The translations under genes were made by a program, and so were the position numbers. Below the pieces are notes generated by a model, which worked only from the letters and a program-made list of their open reading frames with translations, made no database searches and had not been told where the DNA came from. Shown here piece by piece: positions 1 to 8,791 of a stretch of 64,000 nt of DNA. The number at the start of each line of letters is the position of its first letter. Position 1 is the first letter of the stretch. The DNA comes from Prevotella falsenii DSM 22864 = JCM 15124 (GTDB taxonomy: Bacteria; Bacteroidota; Bacteroidia; Bacteroidales; Bacteroidaceae): NCBI RefSeq assembly GCF_000613945.1, contig NZ_BAJY01000002.1, positions 62,001 to 126,000 of the forward strand. The letters are read 5' to 3'.

Positions 1-2543
1 AGTTTTACACGTTGATTTTCGCCACCCGAAAGTGTAGAAGAACTTTGCCCCAATTTAATATAGCCCAACCCGACGTCTTCCAATGGTTGCAAGCGAGTAA
101 CGATTGTTTTCTGCTTATTGGCGGTAAAGAACTGTATTGCTTCGGAAACCGTCATATCCAACACGTCGTTAATGTTCTTCCCTGCAAAGGTAACGTCAAG
201 TATTTCTCGCTTAAAGCGTTTGCCATGACATTCTTCACATTCCAAAACCAAGTCTGCCATAAACTGCATTTCGATGGTTATAACACCCGCACCCTTGCAC
301 TCTTCGCATCGTCCGCCATCTGCATTGAACGAGAAGAACTGGGGCGAATAGCCCATTTGCTTCGAAAGTTGCTGTTCAGAAAAGAGCTTTCTTATTTCGT
401 CGTATGCCTTCACGTAGGTTGCAGGATTGGAACGCGAACTCTTCCCAATCGGGTTCTGGTCTACAAATTCTACGTGCTCTATCTGCTCGAAATCGCCTGT
501 AAGGGAAGTATATTCACCGGGCAAATCGGATACTTCATCGAGATGACGCTTCAATGCAGGATAGAGTGTTCCCTTTATAAGCGACGACTTTCCGCTTCCA
601 CTGACACCCGTTACGACCGTAAAGACGTTAAGCGGTATTTTGGCATCTAATCCTTTCAGGTTGTTCATTCGGCAACCTTTTATTTCTACAGAAAGATTCC
701 AAGGGCGGCGACTCTGCGGCACTTCAATGGTTTCTGCGGCGGTAAGATACTTTATTGTGTACGAGTCGGGGTGAAATGCCAACAAGTCAGCTTTGTTTGC
801 ATCGTTTATTTCGGGCACGATACCATTATATACTATATGTCCGCCCAATCGCCCTGCATCGGGACCGACATCGATAAGATAGTCTGCCGAACGTATTATC
901 TCTTCGTCGTGTTCCACTACAATTACAGTATTTCCGATGGCTTGCAGCTCTTTCAGAACGTGAATAAGACGGTCGGTGTCGCGACTATGCAGCCCGATGC
1001 TTGGTTCGTCCAAGATGTAAAGCGAACCTACCAACGACGAACCTAACGATGTTGTAAGATTGATGCGCTGACTTTCGCCGCCACTGAGACTGTTTGATTG
1101 GCGATTTAGTGTAAGATAGCCAAGTCCGACATCCAAAAGAAACTGAATACGGTTGGTTATTTCCAACATCAAACGTTTACTAATGTTTCTTTCTTGCTCC
1201 GTCAGTTCTATATTGTCGAACCATTCTTTCAGGTTTATAATCGGCATTTCCACCAAGTCGGTAATGGCTTTTCCGGCTATTTTCACCCATGTTGCCTCCT
1301 TTTTCAATCGCCGTCCATGGCAATCGGGGCAGATAGTCTTGCCTCTATATCGGCTCAATAGGACACGATACTGTATTTTATATTGGTTGTCTTTCACCAT
1401 TTGGAAGAAAGAATCAATACAGATACGGTCGGAAAGCGGATTGACGGCTTCACTTGGCAGTCCGTGCCACAGCTGGTCTTTCTCTGTTTGCGACAATTCA
1501 AAATACGGTTTGAAGATGGGGAAATTATCTTTTGCAGCCCGACGGCAGAACTCATCGTTCCATACTTTCATCTTTTCGCCGTGCCAACATTGCACACAAC
1601 CCTCGTAAACAGAAAGCGAACTGTTTGGTATTACCAAACGTTCGTCGATGCCCATAATACGCCCAAACCCTTCGCAAGTAGGACAAGCACCCAACGGCGA
1701 GTTGAACGAAAACATATTGTCGTTAGGGTCTTCAAACTTAATACCATCAGCCTCAAAGCGTGTAGAAAAGTCGTAAGAGAGTTTCGATGGGAAGAACATC
1801 AGCCTCAACATGCCATCGCCCTCAAAGAAAGCCGTTTCGCAAGAGTCGGTAAGGCGTGATATTGTTTCCTTGCTATCATCGACCGAAAGACGGTCGATAA
1901 CAAGATAAATGTTCTCTACTTCTTCCATGCTCTTCTCGTCGTGCGCTTCTATCCAATCTTCAATGCGCACAATCTCGCCATCTGCATAAATGCGCGCATA
2001 GCCTTCCTGCACTTCCATCTCGAGCTGCGCCATGATACTTCTGCCCTCACGAATGTGCAACGGGGCAAGAATACAGAATTTTGTACCGGCGGAATAGCTT
2101 TGCACTTTCTGTATAACATCTTCCACGGTGTGGCGTTTCACCTCTTCTCCCGTCGCAGGATTGATGGTTCTGCCTATTCGTGCATAAAGCAATCGCAGAT
2201 ATTCGTATATCTCTGTCGAAGTACCAACCGTAGAACGAGGATTTCGCGATATTACCTTTTGCTCTATTGCAATGGCAGGTGGAAGTCCTTTTATAAAGTC
2301 TACTTCCGGCTTTGCCATTCTGCCTAAGAACTGGCGGGCGTATGCCGACAAGCTCTCAACATACCTGCGCTGCCCTTCTGCATAAAGCGTATCGAAAGCC
2401 AACGAAGACTTACCGGAGCCAGAAACACCGGCTATGATAACGAATTTTCCGCGTGGAATCTTCACGTTTACATTCGCCAAGTTGTTTACTCTTGCGCCTT
2501 TTACTTCTATATAACCGTCTTCTTGTTTATTCTTTTTGTCCAT
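1..2543 (-). CDS. uvrA: UvrABC system protein A (partial, C-terminus outside window)
   Basis: DNA-damage recognition ATPase of nucleotide excision repair; acts with UvrB in the cytoplasm. The frame runs from an ATG at 2543 to the window edge, 847 codons of the roughly 940 usual for the family. I see the first Walker A (GVSGSGKSSL, about residue 41), a zinc-binding CPTC module near residue 285, the first ABC signature (SLSGGESQR, about residue 488), the second Walker A (TGVSGSGKSSL, about residue 647), and the start of the second signature (GGENQRVKL) right at the window edge. Frame is consistent at all these landmarks, so no net frameshift. It is transcribed away from the next gene; the two share the 2544-2727 intergenic region. 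Confidence 0.97.
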   Translation of the reverse strand, partial: MDKKNKQEDGYIEVKGARVNNLANVNVKIPRGKFVIIAGVSGSGKSSLAFDTLYAEGQRRYVESLSAYARQFLGRMAKPEVDFIKGLPPAIAIEQKVISRNPRSTVGTSTEIYEYLRLLYARIGRTINPATGEEVKRHTVEDVIQKVQSYSAGTKFCILAPLHIREGRSIMAQLEMEVQEGYARIYADGEIVRIEDWIEAHDEKSMEEVENIYLVIDRLSVDDSKETISRLTDSCETAFFEGDGMLRLMFFPSKLSYDFSTRFEADGIKFEDPNDNMFSFNSPLGACPTCEGFGRIMGIDERLVIPNSSLSVYEGCVQCWHGEKMKVWNDEFCRRAAKDNFPIFKPYFELSQTEKDQLWHGLPSEAVNPLSDRICIDSFFQMVKDNQYKIQYRVLLSRYRGKTICPDCHGRRLKKEATWVKIAGKAITDLVEMPIINLKEWFDNIELTEQERNISKRLMLEITNRIQFLLDVGLGYLTLNRQSNSLSGGESQRINLTTSLGSSLVGSLYILDEPSIGLHSRDTDRLIHVLKELQAIGNTVIVVEHDEEIIRSADYLIDVGPDAGRLGGHIVYNGIVPEINDANKADLLAFHPDSYTIKYLTAAETIEVPQSRRPWNLSVEIKGCRMNNLKGLDAKIPLNVFTVVTGVSGSGKSSLIKGTLYPALKRHLDEVSDLPGEYTSLTGDFEQIEHVEFVDQNPIGKSSRSNPATYVKAYDEIRKLFSEQQLSKQMGYSPQFFSFNADGGRCEECKGAGVITIEMQFMADLVLECEECHGKRFKREILDVTFAGKNINDVLDMTVSEAIQFFTANKQKTIVTRLQPLEDVGLGYIKLGQSSSTLSGGENQRVK

Positions 2544-2590
2544 CTGCTTGGGTAAGTCTATCTTTTTTGCCGTACAAAAATACAAAAAAC

Positions 2591-2623
2591 TTTTGGTATC
2601 TTCCTTAAAATCTCGTATATTTG
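2591..2623 (+). promoter_or_regulatory. Bacteroidetes-type promoter for the 2728 gene
   Basis: A -33 TTTG-like box (TTTTGG, 2591-2596) is followed after about 20 nt by TATATTTG (2616-2623), matching the Bacteroidetes consensus TAnnTTTG. It lies about 105 nt before the start codon, leaving a fairly long leader. Confidence 0.55.
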
Positions 2624-2727
2624 CAATATGTTGATTTCGAAATAAAATAACTACGGTTATATATAATAAGGAATAAAGAGAGAACAAACGCAATGTCTGA
2701 CTTACATAATGATAAGGAGAGATAGAT

Positions 2728-3393
2728 ATGAAAAAGCAGAATAACATCATACACAACTTCGCTGACCCTGTTGAAGAACGACAGATTAGACATTTCGCTT
2801 GCAAGGAAATGGGCAGACAAATACACCGTTACATAAAAGGTATGCGCGGTTCGAAAGCGCAAATGCTGCGTTTTGAAGAATCGTTGGAGAACCTTTCGTT
2901 GGAAGAAAGAGAAAAGGCAATAGCACTTTACTTGGACTTAAATCGGAAAGCACTGAAGGGACTCGATATGAAAATGGTATTGGTGCGTTCGGTTGCCAAC
3001 TATTCCGACACTTTTGAATACCTTGTTACATTGGTGAATGATAAGCGTAAGATGGCAAATTACCTGAACTTACTGAAAGATACATACATTCAATACCACC
3101 AAGTAATCGAAGAAAACGGTAAGTTCGGTATCGTGGATTATCAAGGAAACACCATACTAAGTCCGAAATATGACTTTGTCCGCACCTGCTACGTGTATGT
3201 CGATGACTTGCGCACAATGCCGATTATAGCACAGTTAGACGGAAAACTGGGACTTGTATTGCCCGACGGAAAAGAAACATTGGTTACACCTTTCAAATAC
3301 GACCGCATTTCGCTCAGAGAAGAACCGCCCTACTTTGAAGCCGAATACGACGGTAAAAAAATACTCTTAACAACAGATGGTGTAGAGAAATAA
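2728..3393 (+). CDS. WG-repeat-like conserved hypothetical protein
   Basis: A 221-residue soluble protein of unknown function. The N-terminal 120 residues are helical and charged, with no signal peptide. The C-terminal 100 residues contain two beta-rich units reading GKFGIVDYQGNTILSPKYD and GKLGLVLPDGKETLVTPFKY, which resemble degenerate WG repeats (KWGxxDxxGxxxxxxxYD). The start is supported by a GGAGAG ribosome-binding site about 9 nt upstream of the ATG. The gene stands alone with its own promoter and a strong terminator. WG repeats are beta-rich modules without a fixed function, so no role is assigned. Confidence 0.75.
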   Translation: MKKQNNIIHNFADPVEERQIRHFACKEMGRQIHRYIKGMRGSKAQMLRFEESLENLSLEEREKAIALYLDLNRKALKGLDMKMVLVRSVANYSDTFEYLVTLVNDKRKMANYLNLLKDTYIQYHQVIEENGKFGIVDYQGNTILSPKYDFVRTCYVYVDDLRTMPIIAQLDGKLGLVLPDGKETLVTPFKYDRISLREEPPYFEAEYDGKKILLTTDGVEK

Positions 3394-3396
3394 AAA

Positions 3397-3444
3397 GAGC
3401 AAGCACATCAAGAACCGAGAAGTTCAAGATGTGCTTGCTTTTTT
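3397..3444 (+). terminator. Rho-independent terminator
   Basis: A long stem with arms GCAAGCACATC and GATGTGCTTGC, followed by TTTTTT, starts 4 nt after the stop codon of the 2728 gene. Confidence 0.85.
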
Positions 3445-3453
3445 ATAACAACA

Positions 3454-3608
3454 TTTTAACCCCAATTCATTAGAAAATTTTATCATCAAAGTGCAAGCAA
3501 ACTTCGTCTCCATTTTCACCGTTTTGGCCGTCAACACTTTCTTATTGCCTGAATAGCACCTGTCACCAAGCAAAAAGACAGTATTTTTTCTAATGAACCG
3601 ATTGGGGG
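3454..3608. repeat. MITE-like element, family B (copy 1)
   Basis: About 155 bp bounded by inverted termini AACCCCAATTCATTAG (from 3458) and CTAATGAACCGATTGGGG (to about 3608); the left end lacks the CGGT tetranucleotide present in the right end. The same terminus recurs at 5099-5120, 5280-5300 and 46480-46500. The interior contains no open frame and is unlike the interiors of the other copies. Confidence 0.6.
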
Positions 3609-3641
3609 GAGTATTTGTGCCACAATGAGTAATTAATGAGT

Positions 3642-3676
3642 AATTAAGGGGAATTTAAAAGAAATTCCCCTTAATT
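3642..3676 (+). promoter_or_regulatory. Perfect 15-bp inverted repeat upstream of fic
   Basis: Arms AATTAAGGGGAATTT (3642-3656) and AAATTCCCCTTAATT (3662-3676) are perfectly complementary around a 5-nt loop. The hairpin is not followed by a T-run, so it does not look like a terminator. A TATCTTTG -7 box lies at 3702-3709, so the repeat sits at about the -33 position. An operator is the simplest reading; this is inference. Confidence 0.5.
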
Positions 3677-3724
3677 ATTCGAAGAATTCATATAAATGAA
3701 CTATCTTTGCAACATCATTCAGTA

Positions 3725-5050
3725 ATGTTCAAGAATATGATAGAGAGTACGCCCAAATTACAGAAAAACGATATTCTATCGGCTTTTAAATTGTTTAAGG
3801 ATCAAAAGTATAAGGATCTTTTCACCAAAATCGATGACAATTATTTATACTGGGACAAGGTAAAGTATCTATCTCCAAACGATATAAAACCTAAAATACT
3901 ATGGAGTGCCGTAAAGATAAAACGTTCTATGAATGTTATTAACTTAGAATTTGATAAGTATGTTTTCCATTTTACGATTACAGGGAGAATGCAAGCGTTA
4001 CTCCATGAATTTGATATGAACTTTGGTGGCAATCTCGGTGCAGAGAGTATTATACCCGATAAGGATAGAAAACAGTACCTTGTAAGTTCTATAATGGAAG
4101 AAGCAATTGCTTCAAGCCAAATGGAAGGAGCTTCTACTACAAGAAAAATAGCCAAAGAGATATTGAGACAGCAGAAAAACCCGGTAAATAAGAGTCAACA
4201 AATGATAGTGAATAACTATGCAACCATTAGGTATCTGCTTGACCATAAAACAGAGACGATGACCCTTGACTATTTGAAAAAGATTCACCAATTAATCTCA
4301 AGCAAGACGCTGGATAATCCTGAAAACGAGGGGAAGTTCAGAAACGACAACAATATCTATGTGATGGATAATATCACAGGTGAGATAGCTCATACTCCCC
4401 CTGACGCCAGTAACCTTTCTGAACTTCTAAAAGAATTATGTGATTTTGCCAATGACGAATCGGATTCGCCCTTCATACACCCGATAGTAAAAGGCATTAT
4501 CATACATTTTATGTTGGCGTTTTTTCATCCATTCGTAGATGGCAATGGCAGAACCTCAAGAGCACTGGTTTATTGGTATTTGCTGAAAAAAGGCTATTGG
4601 CTAACAGAATATTTGTCAATATCAAGAATTATTTGCAGGAGTAAAAGTCAATACGAAAAGGCGTTTCTCTATACAGAGAATGACGATTTAGATTTGTCGT
4701 ACTTCATAAACTACAATCTTGTAGTAATGAAGAAAGCTTATGAAGAATTGAAAATGTATTTACAGAAAAAGATGAGAGAACAAAAGGAGTTTTTTACTTT
4801 CAGAAAAATCACAGAAATCAACGAGCGTCAAGCGCAAATAATTAAGATTTTAAACGAAAGACCTACCTCCATCTTTACTGTTAAAGAATTGACTAATAGA
4901 TTTGGGGTTACCTCTAAGACTGCTAGAACTGATCTTCAGGGATTGGTTACGATTGGTTTAATGGCTAAGTCGCCTATGAATAAGAGAAAGGTGGGGTACA
5001 TTCGTTCAGAGAAGTTTGATGAGGAATTACAGAAATTAACCAATGAATGA
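3725..5050 (+). CDS. Fic family protein with N-terminal inhibitory helix and C-terminal winged helix
   Basis: A probable AMP-transferase (FIC-domain AMPylator) of about 441 residues. The catalytic motif HPFVDGNGRTSR lies near residue 268 and matches HPFx(D/E)GNGRxxR with all key residues present. An inhibitory-helix motif SSQMEG (pattern [S/T]xxxE[G/N]) lies near residue 130, before the Fic core, as in class II Fic proteins that block their own ATP site. Residues from about 375 to the end form a winged-helix DNA-binding domain (VKELTNRFGVTSKTARTDL). I chose ATG 3725; an upstream TTG at 3707 overlaps the predicted -7 box, and ATG 3737 is an alternative. The target is unknown. A palindrome sits just upstream, suggesting autoregulation. 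It may be a solitary regulatory Fic protein and not a toxin, because no antitoxin gene adjoins it. Confidence 0.92.
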   Translation: MFKNMIESTPKLQKNDILSAFKLFKDQKYKDLFTKIDDNYLYWDKVKYLSPNDIKPKILWSAVKIKRSMNVINLEFDKYVFHFTITGRMQALLHEFDMNFGGNLGAESIIPDKDRKQYLVSSIMEEAIASSQMEGASTTRKIAKEILRQQKNPVNKSQQMIVNNYATIRYLLDHKTETMTLDYLKKIHQLISSKTLDNPENEGKFRNDNNIYVMDNITGEIAHTPPDASNLSELLKELCDFANDESDSPFIHPIVKGIIIHFMLAFFHPFVDGNGRTSRALVYWYLLKKGYWLTEYLSISRIICRSKSQYEKAFLYTENDDLDLSYFINYNLVVMKKAYEELKMYLQKKMREQKEFFTFRKITEINERQAQIIKILNERPTSIFTVKELTNRFGVTSKTARTDLQGLVTIGLMAKSPMNKRKVGYIRSEKFDEELQKLTNE

Positions 5051-5095
5051 AAAATAAGATTCATAGCGATTGATAGAATAAAGAAGTATCTAAAG

Positions 5096-5305
5096 TTTAA
5101 CCCAAATCGGTTCATTAGGACGCATTTGCTTAGATTTGTTATTAGTGTCATGCTCTTCCTTACTGCTTTCGTATGCTTGCCGGCATCTGCGCAGCCATTC
5201 CATCTCGCCGTAGCCCACTATGCCTTCGATGAAATGCCGGCACATCTGCTTCGACAATCGAACAAAATCGGTCAAGGACGCTAATGACCAATTGGGATTT
5301 AAAGC
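5096..5305. repeat. MITE-like element, family B (copy 2)
   Basis: About 210 bp with imperfect terminal inverted repeats: AACCCAAATCGGTTCATTAG at 5099 and CTAATGACCAATTGGGATTT to about 5301. The interior from about 5186 to the right end is nearly the same as 46386-46500. An ATG-started frame of 61 codons exists on the minus strand, but it ends inside the terminal repeat and I do not call it a gene. Confidence 0.65.
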
Positions 5306-5429
5306 AATTCAATGCTCGTTGATACGCTGTTTGGAGAAGCATATAATTTCACTTTTCCGAGTAGAAAGAATTCTTTAGCTCTCTACATCGCTACCCCTCC
5401 ATTCCTCATTTTATAAACGGAAAACAAGC

Positions 5430-5725
5430 AATAAAAGTGTAAATATTTTTCATAAGTATATCCGTTGCATAACGCTCTCATTATTAAGGCGTTGCAGAAC
5501 CTATTGTTTCGCATTCCAAAACCGTAGGTTTTGCACGGTAAAAGCGTAGGTTTTACATTGCAAAACCTACGGTTTCGCAACGCCAAAGCGATTATATCAC
5601 TTTTTAACAGAATTATCTTTACAATATTAAACCGAAAAGCTCTTGCTGTTTCATTAGCGGACTTGCTTAAAAACATCTGCGAGATTACCTTTCTAATCTG
5701 CTGTCTTCGTACCGAATTCACGTTA
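5430..5725 (-). repeat. Intergenic 22-bp x 4 repeat element, family A (copy 1, inverted)
   Basis: The 88-bp core at 5491-5578 reads, on the minus strand, as four 22-bp units of the form GCRAAAC + 6-nt core + TTTTG + 5-nt tail. Flanks shared with the other copies are TTTGTAAAGATAATTC-like sequence on one side and TTGCGAAAAATATTTAC-like sequence on the other. This copy extends past 5625 by about 100 bp also seen in copies 4 and 7, ending in ACCGAATTCACGTTAAG. It lies between convergent genes. Confidence 0.85.
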
Positions 5726-5799
5726 AGTGAAGGAGTACAAAGTGCTGTTGCACGGAAAGCCGTCTGATGTTTCGTACCGCAGAACTTGTAATTTTCAGA

Positions 5800-5844
5800 A
5801 ACACAAAGAGCCGATTCTCAATACGAGAGTCGGCTCTTTGTGTT
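5800..5844. terminator. Bidirectional terminator
   Basis: Arms ACACAAAGAGCCGA and TCGGCTCTTTGTGT form a strong stem. It lies downstream of the small gene on the minus strand and of the region after fic on the plus strand. Confidence 0.8.
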
Positions 5845-5894
5845 CTGTTTGCTAAAATAGCAACAAACACATTCAAAGGAAAATGGAAGGAAAA

Positions 5895-6116
5895 TCAGAT
5901 AGATTTATATCCTCTGGTATAGTTTTTTTTCAGCAAGTCTTTCAACGACAGCTCCTTGCCGCCATCGTGTTCGTATGCTTCGCGCATCTCTTCGTACCCC
6001 TCTTCTTCCTCCTTAGAGTGTGTAAATTCTATTGCTTTGCTTTTTGCTTCTGCTATTGCCCAACCGATTATTGCAATTACGAGTAAGGCAATCAATCCTA
6101 TCATAGGTGTTGTCAT
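5895..6116 (-). CDS. Small single-pass membrane protein
   Basis: A 73-residue protein. Residues 5-22 (MIGLIALLVIAIIGWAIA) form one transmembrane helix, followed by a strongly charged cytoplasmic tail (KEEEEGYEEMREAYEHDG). No known family is recognised. It is supported as a real gene by a well-spaced promoter on the minus strand (6144-6175) and a terminator just downstream (5800-5844). It is divergent from nth, with the two promoters close together. Function unknown; it could be a small regulatory or stress-type membrane peptide, but nothing in the sequence shows that. Confidence 0.7.
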   Translation of the reverse strand: MTTPMIGLIALLVIAIIGWAIAEAKSKAIEFTHSKEEEEGYEEMREAYEHDGGKELSLKDLLKKNYTRGYKSI

Positions 6117-6143
6117 AATGCTACGTGTTTGTTATTTATAGTG

Positions 6144-6175
6144 CAAAAGTACGTTAAGTTTGCCAAAACACCAAA
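6144..6175 (-). promoter_or_regulatory. Promoter of the small membrane protein
   Basis: On the minus strand TTTG (6175-6172) is followed after exactly 20 nt by TACTTTTG (6151-6144). This matches the Bacteroidetes consensus. The start codon lies 28 nt after the -7 box. Confidence 0.65.
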
Positions 6176-6192
6176 TTTTCAATAACTTTTTG

Positions 6193-6200
6193 TACCTTTG
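6193..6200 (+). promoter_or_regulatory. -7 box of nth promoter
   Basis: TACCTTTG fits TAnnTTTG and lies 17 nt before the nth start codon, giving a very short leader. The -33 box is not clear. Confidence 0.5.
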
Positions 6201-6217
6201 TCTCGCATTAGAAAGAA

Positions 6218-6886
6218 ATGATAAACGACAAGATGACAAGAAAAGAACGCTACGACTATATATTAGATTACTTCAGGAAGAACGTTGGCGAAGTATCTAC
6301 CGAACTTATGTTCGGTTCGGCTTTCCAGTTATTATGTGCCACTTTGCTTTCAGCCCAATGCACCGACAAACGCATAAATGCCATTACTCCCGCTTTGTTT
6401 GCCAAGTTTCCCGATGCGAAAACTATGGCTGCTGCCGAGGTTGAAGACGTTTTCGAACTTGTGCGCAGCGTTTCTTACCCAAATTCCAAGGCAAAACACT
6501 TGGTTGAAATGGCGCGTATGGTTGTAGACGAATATGGCGGCGAAATACCTTCAGACCCCGACGAACTGGTGAAACTGCCCGGAGTAGGGAGAAAAACCGC
6601 AAATGTGTTGCAGGCAGTATGGTTCGGAAAGCCGACTTTGGCAGTAGATACGCACGTCTACCGTGTCAGTCATCGGTTGGGATTGGTGCCTGCCAATGCC
6701 AACACGCCACGTAAAGTAGAAGACTGTTTGATGCGTAATATCCCTTTGAACGAGGTGTCTTCGGCTCACCATTGGATACTCTTGCACGGTCGGTATATCT
6801 GCAAGAGCCTGCGTCCGATGTGCGAAAAATGCCCGTTTGAGTTCTTCTGCCCCAAGAATATGGATAATAGCAAACTAAATAAGTAG
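6218..6886 (+). CDS. nth: Endonuclease III
   Basis: Bifunctional DNA glycosylase/AP lyase for oxidised pyrimidines in base-excision repair. The 222-residue length is normal. The helix-hairpin-helix LPGVGRKTAN (about residues 119-128) carries the catalytic Lys of RKTAN. The catalytic Asp lies in VDTHV (about residue 143). Four cysteines spaced C-x6-C-x2-C-x5-C (C195, C202, C205, C211) form the 4Fe-4S cluster. Start ATG 6218 could instead be ATG 6233 (MTRKER). The DUF2461 gene follows after 6 nt, so the two are probably co-transcribed. Confidence 0.96.
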   Translation: MINDKMTRKERYDYILDYFRKNVGEVSTELMFGSAFQLLCATLLSAQCTDKRINAITPALFAKFPDAKTMAAAEVEDVFELVRSVSYPNSKAKHLVEMARMVVDEYGGEIPSDPDELVKLPGVGRKTANVLQAVWFGKPTLAVDTHVYRVSHRLGLVPANANTPRKVEDCLMRNIPLNEVSSAHHWILLHGRYICKSLRPMCEKCPFEFFCPKNMDNSKLNK

Positions 6887-6892
6887 ATAAAA

Positions 6893-7603
6893 ATGAACAC
6901 GAAAATCATATTGGCATTTTTAAAGAACATAGCTGCCAACAATAATAGAGAGTGGTTTCAAGAACATAAACCCGAATACGAAACCGTAAGAAAAGAGTTC
7001 GAAGCAGGCGTTGAAGAAGCCATAACAACTTTAACGGCAATCGACAGCGAAATAGCCCACTTGAAAGTAAAAGACTGCACCTATCGTTTCTATCGTGATA
7101 CACGTTTCTCGCCCGACAAGAGTCCGTACAAACGACATTTTGGTGCTTATATTTGTGCAAAGGGACGAAAGGCGTTGCGGGGCGGCTATTATATTCATTT
7201 AGAGCCGAACAACTGCTTGGTTGCAGTGGGTTCTTATTGGTTGCCAACCAATATTCTTACTTCTTGCCGCAACGAGATAATGGCGAATATCGACCAATGG
7301 CGCAAGATTGTTGAAGACGGAAAGTTTATAAAGACCTTCGGTTATCCTAACGACGGACAATGGGAGGACAACGCTGTTTCTGAAAAAGGTTTTGGTTTGG
7401 CAGCTTTGAAAACCATTCCGAAAGGCTTTCCGCGCGACTATGAGTTTGCTCAATATCTTCGTATGAAAGATTATTGCTGCTGGGTGAAAGTCCCCGACAA
7501 TTTCTTTGAAGGCAACAAATGGAAGGAGAAGCTAATCGAAATAGCTAAAACCGGAAAGCCGATGATGGATATGATGAACAACGTAATAGACGATTACGAG
7601 TAG
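6893..7603 (+). CDS. DUF2461 domain-containing protein
   Basis: A 236-residue cytoplasmic protein. The pattern FLKNIAANNNREWFQEHK at the N-terminus, then YRFYRDTRFSPDKSPYKRH and GGYYIHLEPN, is the hallmark of the DUF2461 (TIGR02453) family, and the length matches. The biochemical role of the family is not established. It starts 6 nt after nth, which suggests an operon, but that does not prove a repair role. Confidence 0.92.
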   Translation: MNTKIILAFLKNIAANNNREWFQEHKPEYETVRKEFEAGVEEAITTLTAIDSEIAHLKVKDCTYRFYRDTRFSPDKSPYKRHFGAYICAKGRKALRGGYYIHLEPNNCLVAVGSYWLPTNILTSCRNEIMANIDQWRKIVEDGKFIKTFGYPNDGQWEDNAVSEKGFGLAALKTIPKGFPRDYEFAQYLRMKDYCCWVKVPDNFFEGNKWKEKLIEIAKTGKPMMDMMNNVIDDYE

Positions 7604-7719
7604 AACAGCAACGCACTGTCGGAGAAGCAGGGGTTCGGTATGCGAGATATAGTATCGCCCGACCATTCCATAAACAGAAAGATTTCTTCTTGTTTTGTGG
7701 ACAGAAATAAGGCGATGGA

Positions 7720-7843
7720 ATTGTAAATATTCTTCACAGACATATCTGTCGTGTAACCTTTTTACTATCAACGCATTGCAAAACAGCCGCTTTCGCAACG
7801 TCAAAGTGCAGTTATCGCTTTTTAAAGAAAATATCTTTACTAA
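7720..7843 (-). repeat. Family A repeat element, single-unit copy (copy 2, inverted)
   Basis: Both flanks of family A are present, but the core holds only one 22-bp unit (7775-7796). On the minus strand the unit begins GCGAAAGC, as unit 1 does elsewhere, and ends GCAAT, as unit 4 does elsewhere, consistent with loss of exactly 66 bp between units 1 and 4. It lies between convergent genes. Confidence 0.8.
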
Positions 7844-7941
7844 ATCGTCTTGTTTACACAAGAGGAAGAAATGTGCCCCACTGGTAAATTGCTGAGTTGT
7901 TTTGTTGGTGCGCAGGCATGTTCATCGAAAACAAAGAGACG

Positions 7942-8754
7942 TTATTCTTCTATTTCAGAAAGTCCTCTGATAAAGCCGTTAATGAAGTTGCTGGTTGTTT
8001 CCAATGGCGCATAGTTTATGTATTTGTAGCTTCTGCGAAGGTTTCTGCGCAACATCTTGCCATTGTTTTGCACGAAACCTGCAGAGTTCTGCCTGAAATG
8101 CCATTCACCCGCAGTGTCTTTAACAAGGTTCGAGATTATCTTTATTGTCAGCTTGTAAGCTATCGGTTCTTCTTTTTTCACGAAGTCGATTTCGTCTTTT
8201 TCAAATCCAAACACGGCAATGAGAATGCTGCCTTGGAGTTGTGCCATACGCTGTAGATGGAGCGAAGACAGCCAACCTTCCAACTTTAAGAAGTCTACTT
8301 TGTCGCCTTTCTTCCTTAAATATTGCCCCAATCTTATGATGCTGTCAAGATTAATGCCGTGATTGAGCATTGCGTTTGTGTTGGAAACGATGAGTTTCAA
8401 AATTTCTAACGTTTCAACAGATGTGTCAATGCTGTGCAATTCATTGTGTATTATCTTGTGATACTTTTTGTTCAGCAATCCGTTGCTAAGGTTTATGCCG
8501 TTTTCGGTTGTCTTTTTTTCTTCTTGTTCGTCTAACTTTTTCTGAATTTCCTCGATAAGTGCGGCCGGCAAGTTCAAGTTCTTGTCGTTAGCGTGGTTAT
8601 TTACGCCACGCACAAAATAGTCGAGCACGTTTTGAAACAGCACAATTTCGTAGAGTCTTCTCCATTTAAACGGCGACATAACTTCAATAACCGACTTGTC
8701 GTCGAAAGCCCCCGAACGGATAAGTTTAAAGAAATTGCGTTGTATGATGTCCAT
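7942..8754 (-). CDS. Conserved hypothetical protein downstream of LacI-type regulator
   Basis: A 270-residue soluble protein rich in Lys, Asn and Leu, with no signal peptide or membrane segment. It reads as mostly helical (e.g. LIEEIQKKLDEQEEKKTTE at about residues 66-84). I do not recognise a family or catalytic motif. It begins 37 nt after the stop of the LacI-family gene on the same strand, so it is probably co-transcribed. Codon use is like that of neighbours. Function unknown. Confidence 0.7.
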   Translation of the reverse strand: MDIIQRNFFKLIRSGAFDDKSVIEVMSPFKWRRLYEIVLFQNVLDYFVRGVNNHANDKNLNLPAALIEEIQKKLDEQEEKKTTENGINLSNGLLNKKYHKIIHNELHSIDTSVETLEILKLIVSNTNAMLNHGINLDSIIRLGQYLRKKGDKVDFLKLEGWLSSLHLQRMAQLQGSILIAVFGFEKDEIDFVKKEEPIAYKLTIKIISNLVKDTAGEWHFRQNSAGFVQNNGKMLRRNLRRSYKYINYAPLETTSNFINGFIRGLSEIEE

Positions 8755-8791
8755 TTTTATTCTCTCGGTTTATATCATTCGGTTAGAAATC

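Noticed and set aside
12..2327. Open frames on the plus strand across 12-2327
   Set aside because: They lie antisense to uvrA, whose motifs and frame are consistent; they have no signal or known domain.
3707..3727. TTG start at 3707 for fic
   Set aside because: It overlaps the predicted -7 box (3702-3709), so it cannot lie in the transcript from that promoter.
5090..5275. 61-codon minus-strand frame in the family B repeat
   Set aside because: Ends inside a terminal inverted repeat, overlaps repeat copies that are not conserved as coding, and has no promoter.
5490..5600. Family A as a standard REP/BIME or known tyrosine-recombinase site
   Set aside because: No adjacent transposase or RAYT gene and the 22-bp x 4 architecture does not match the usual REP pair.
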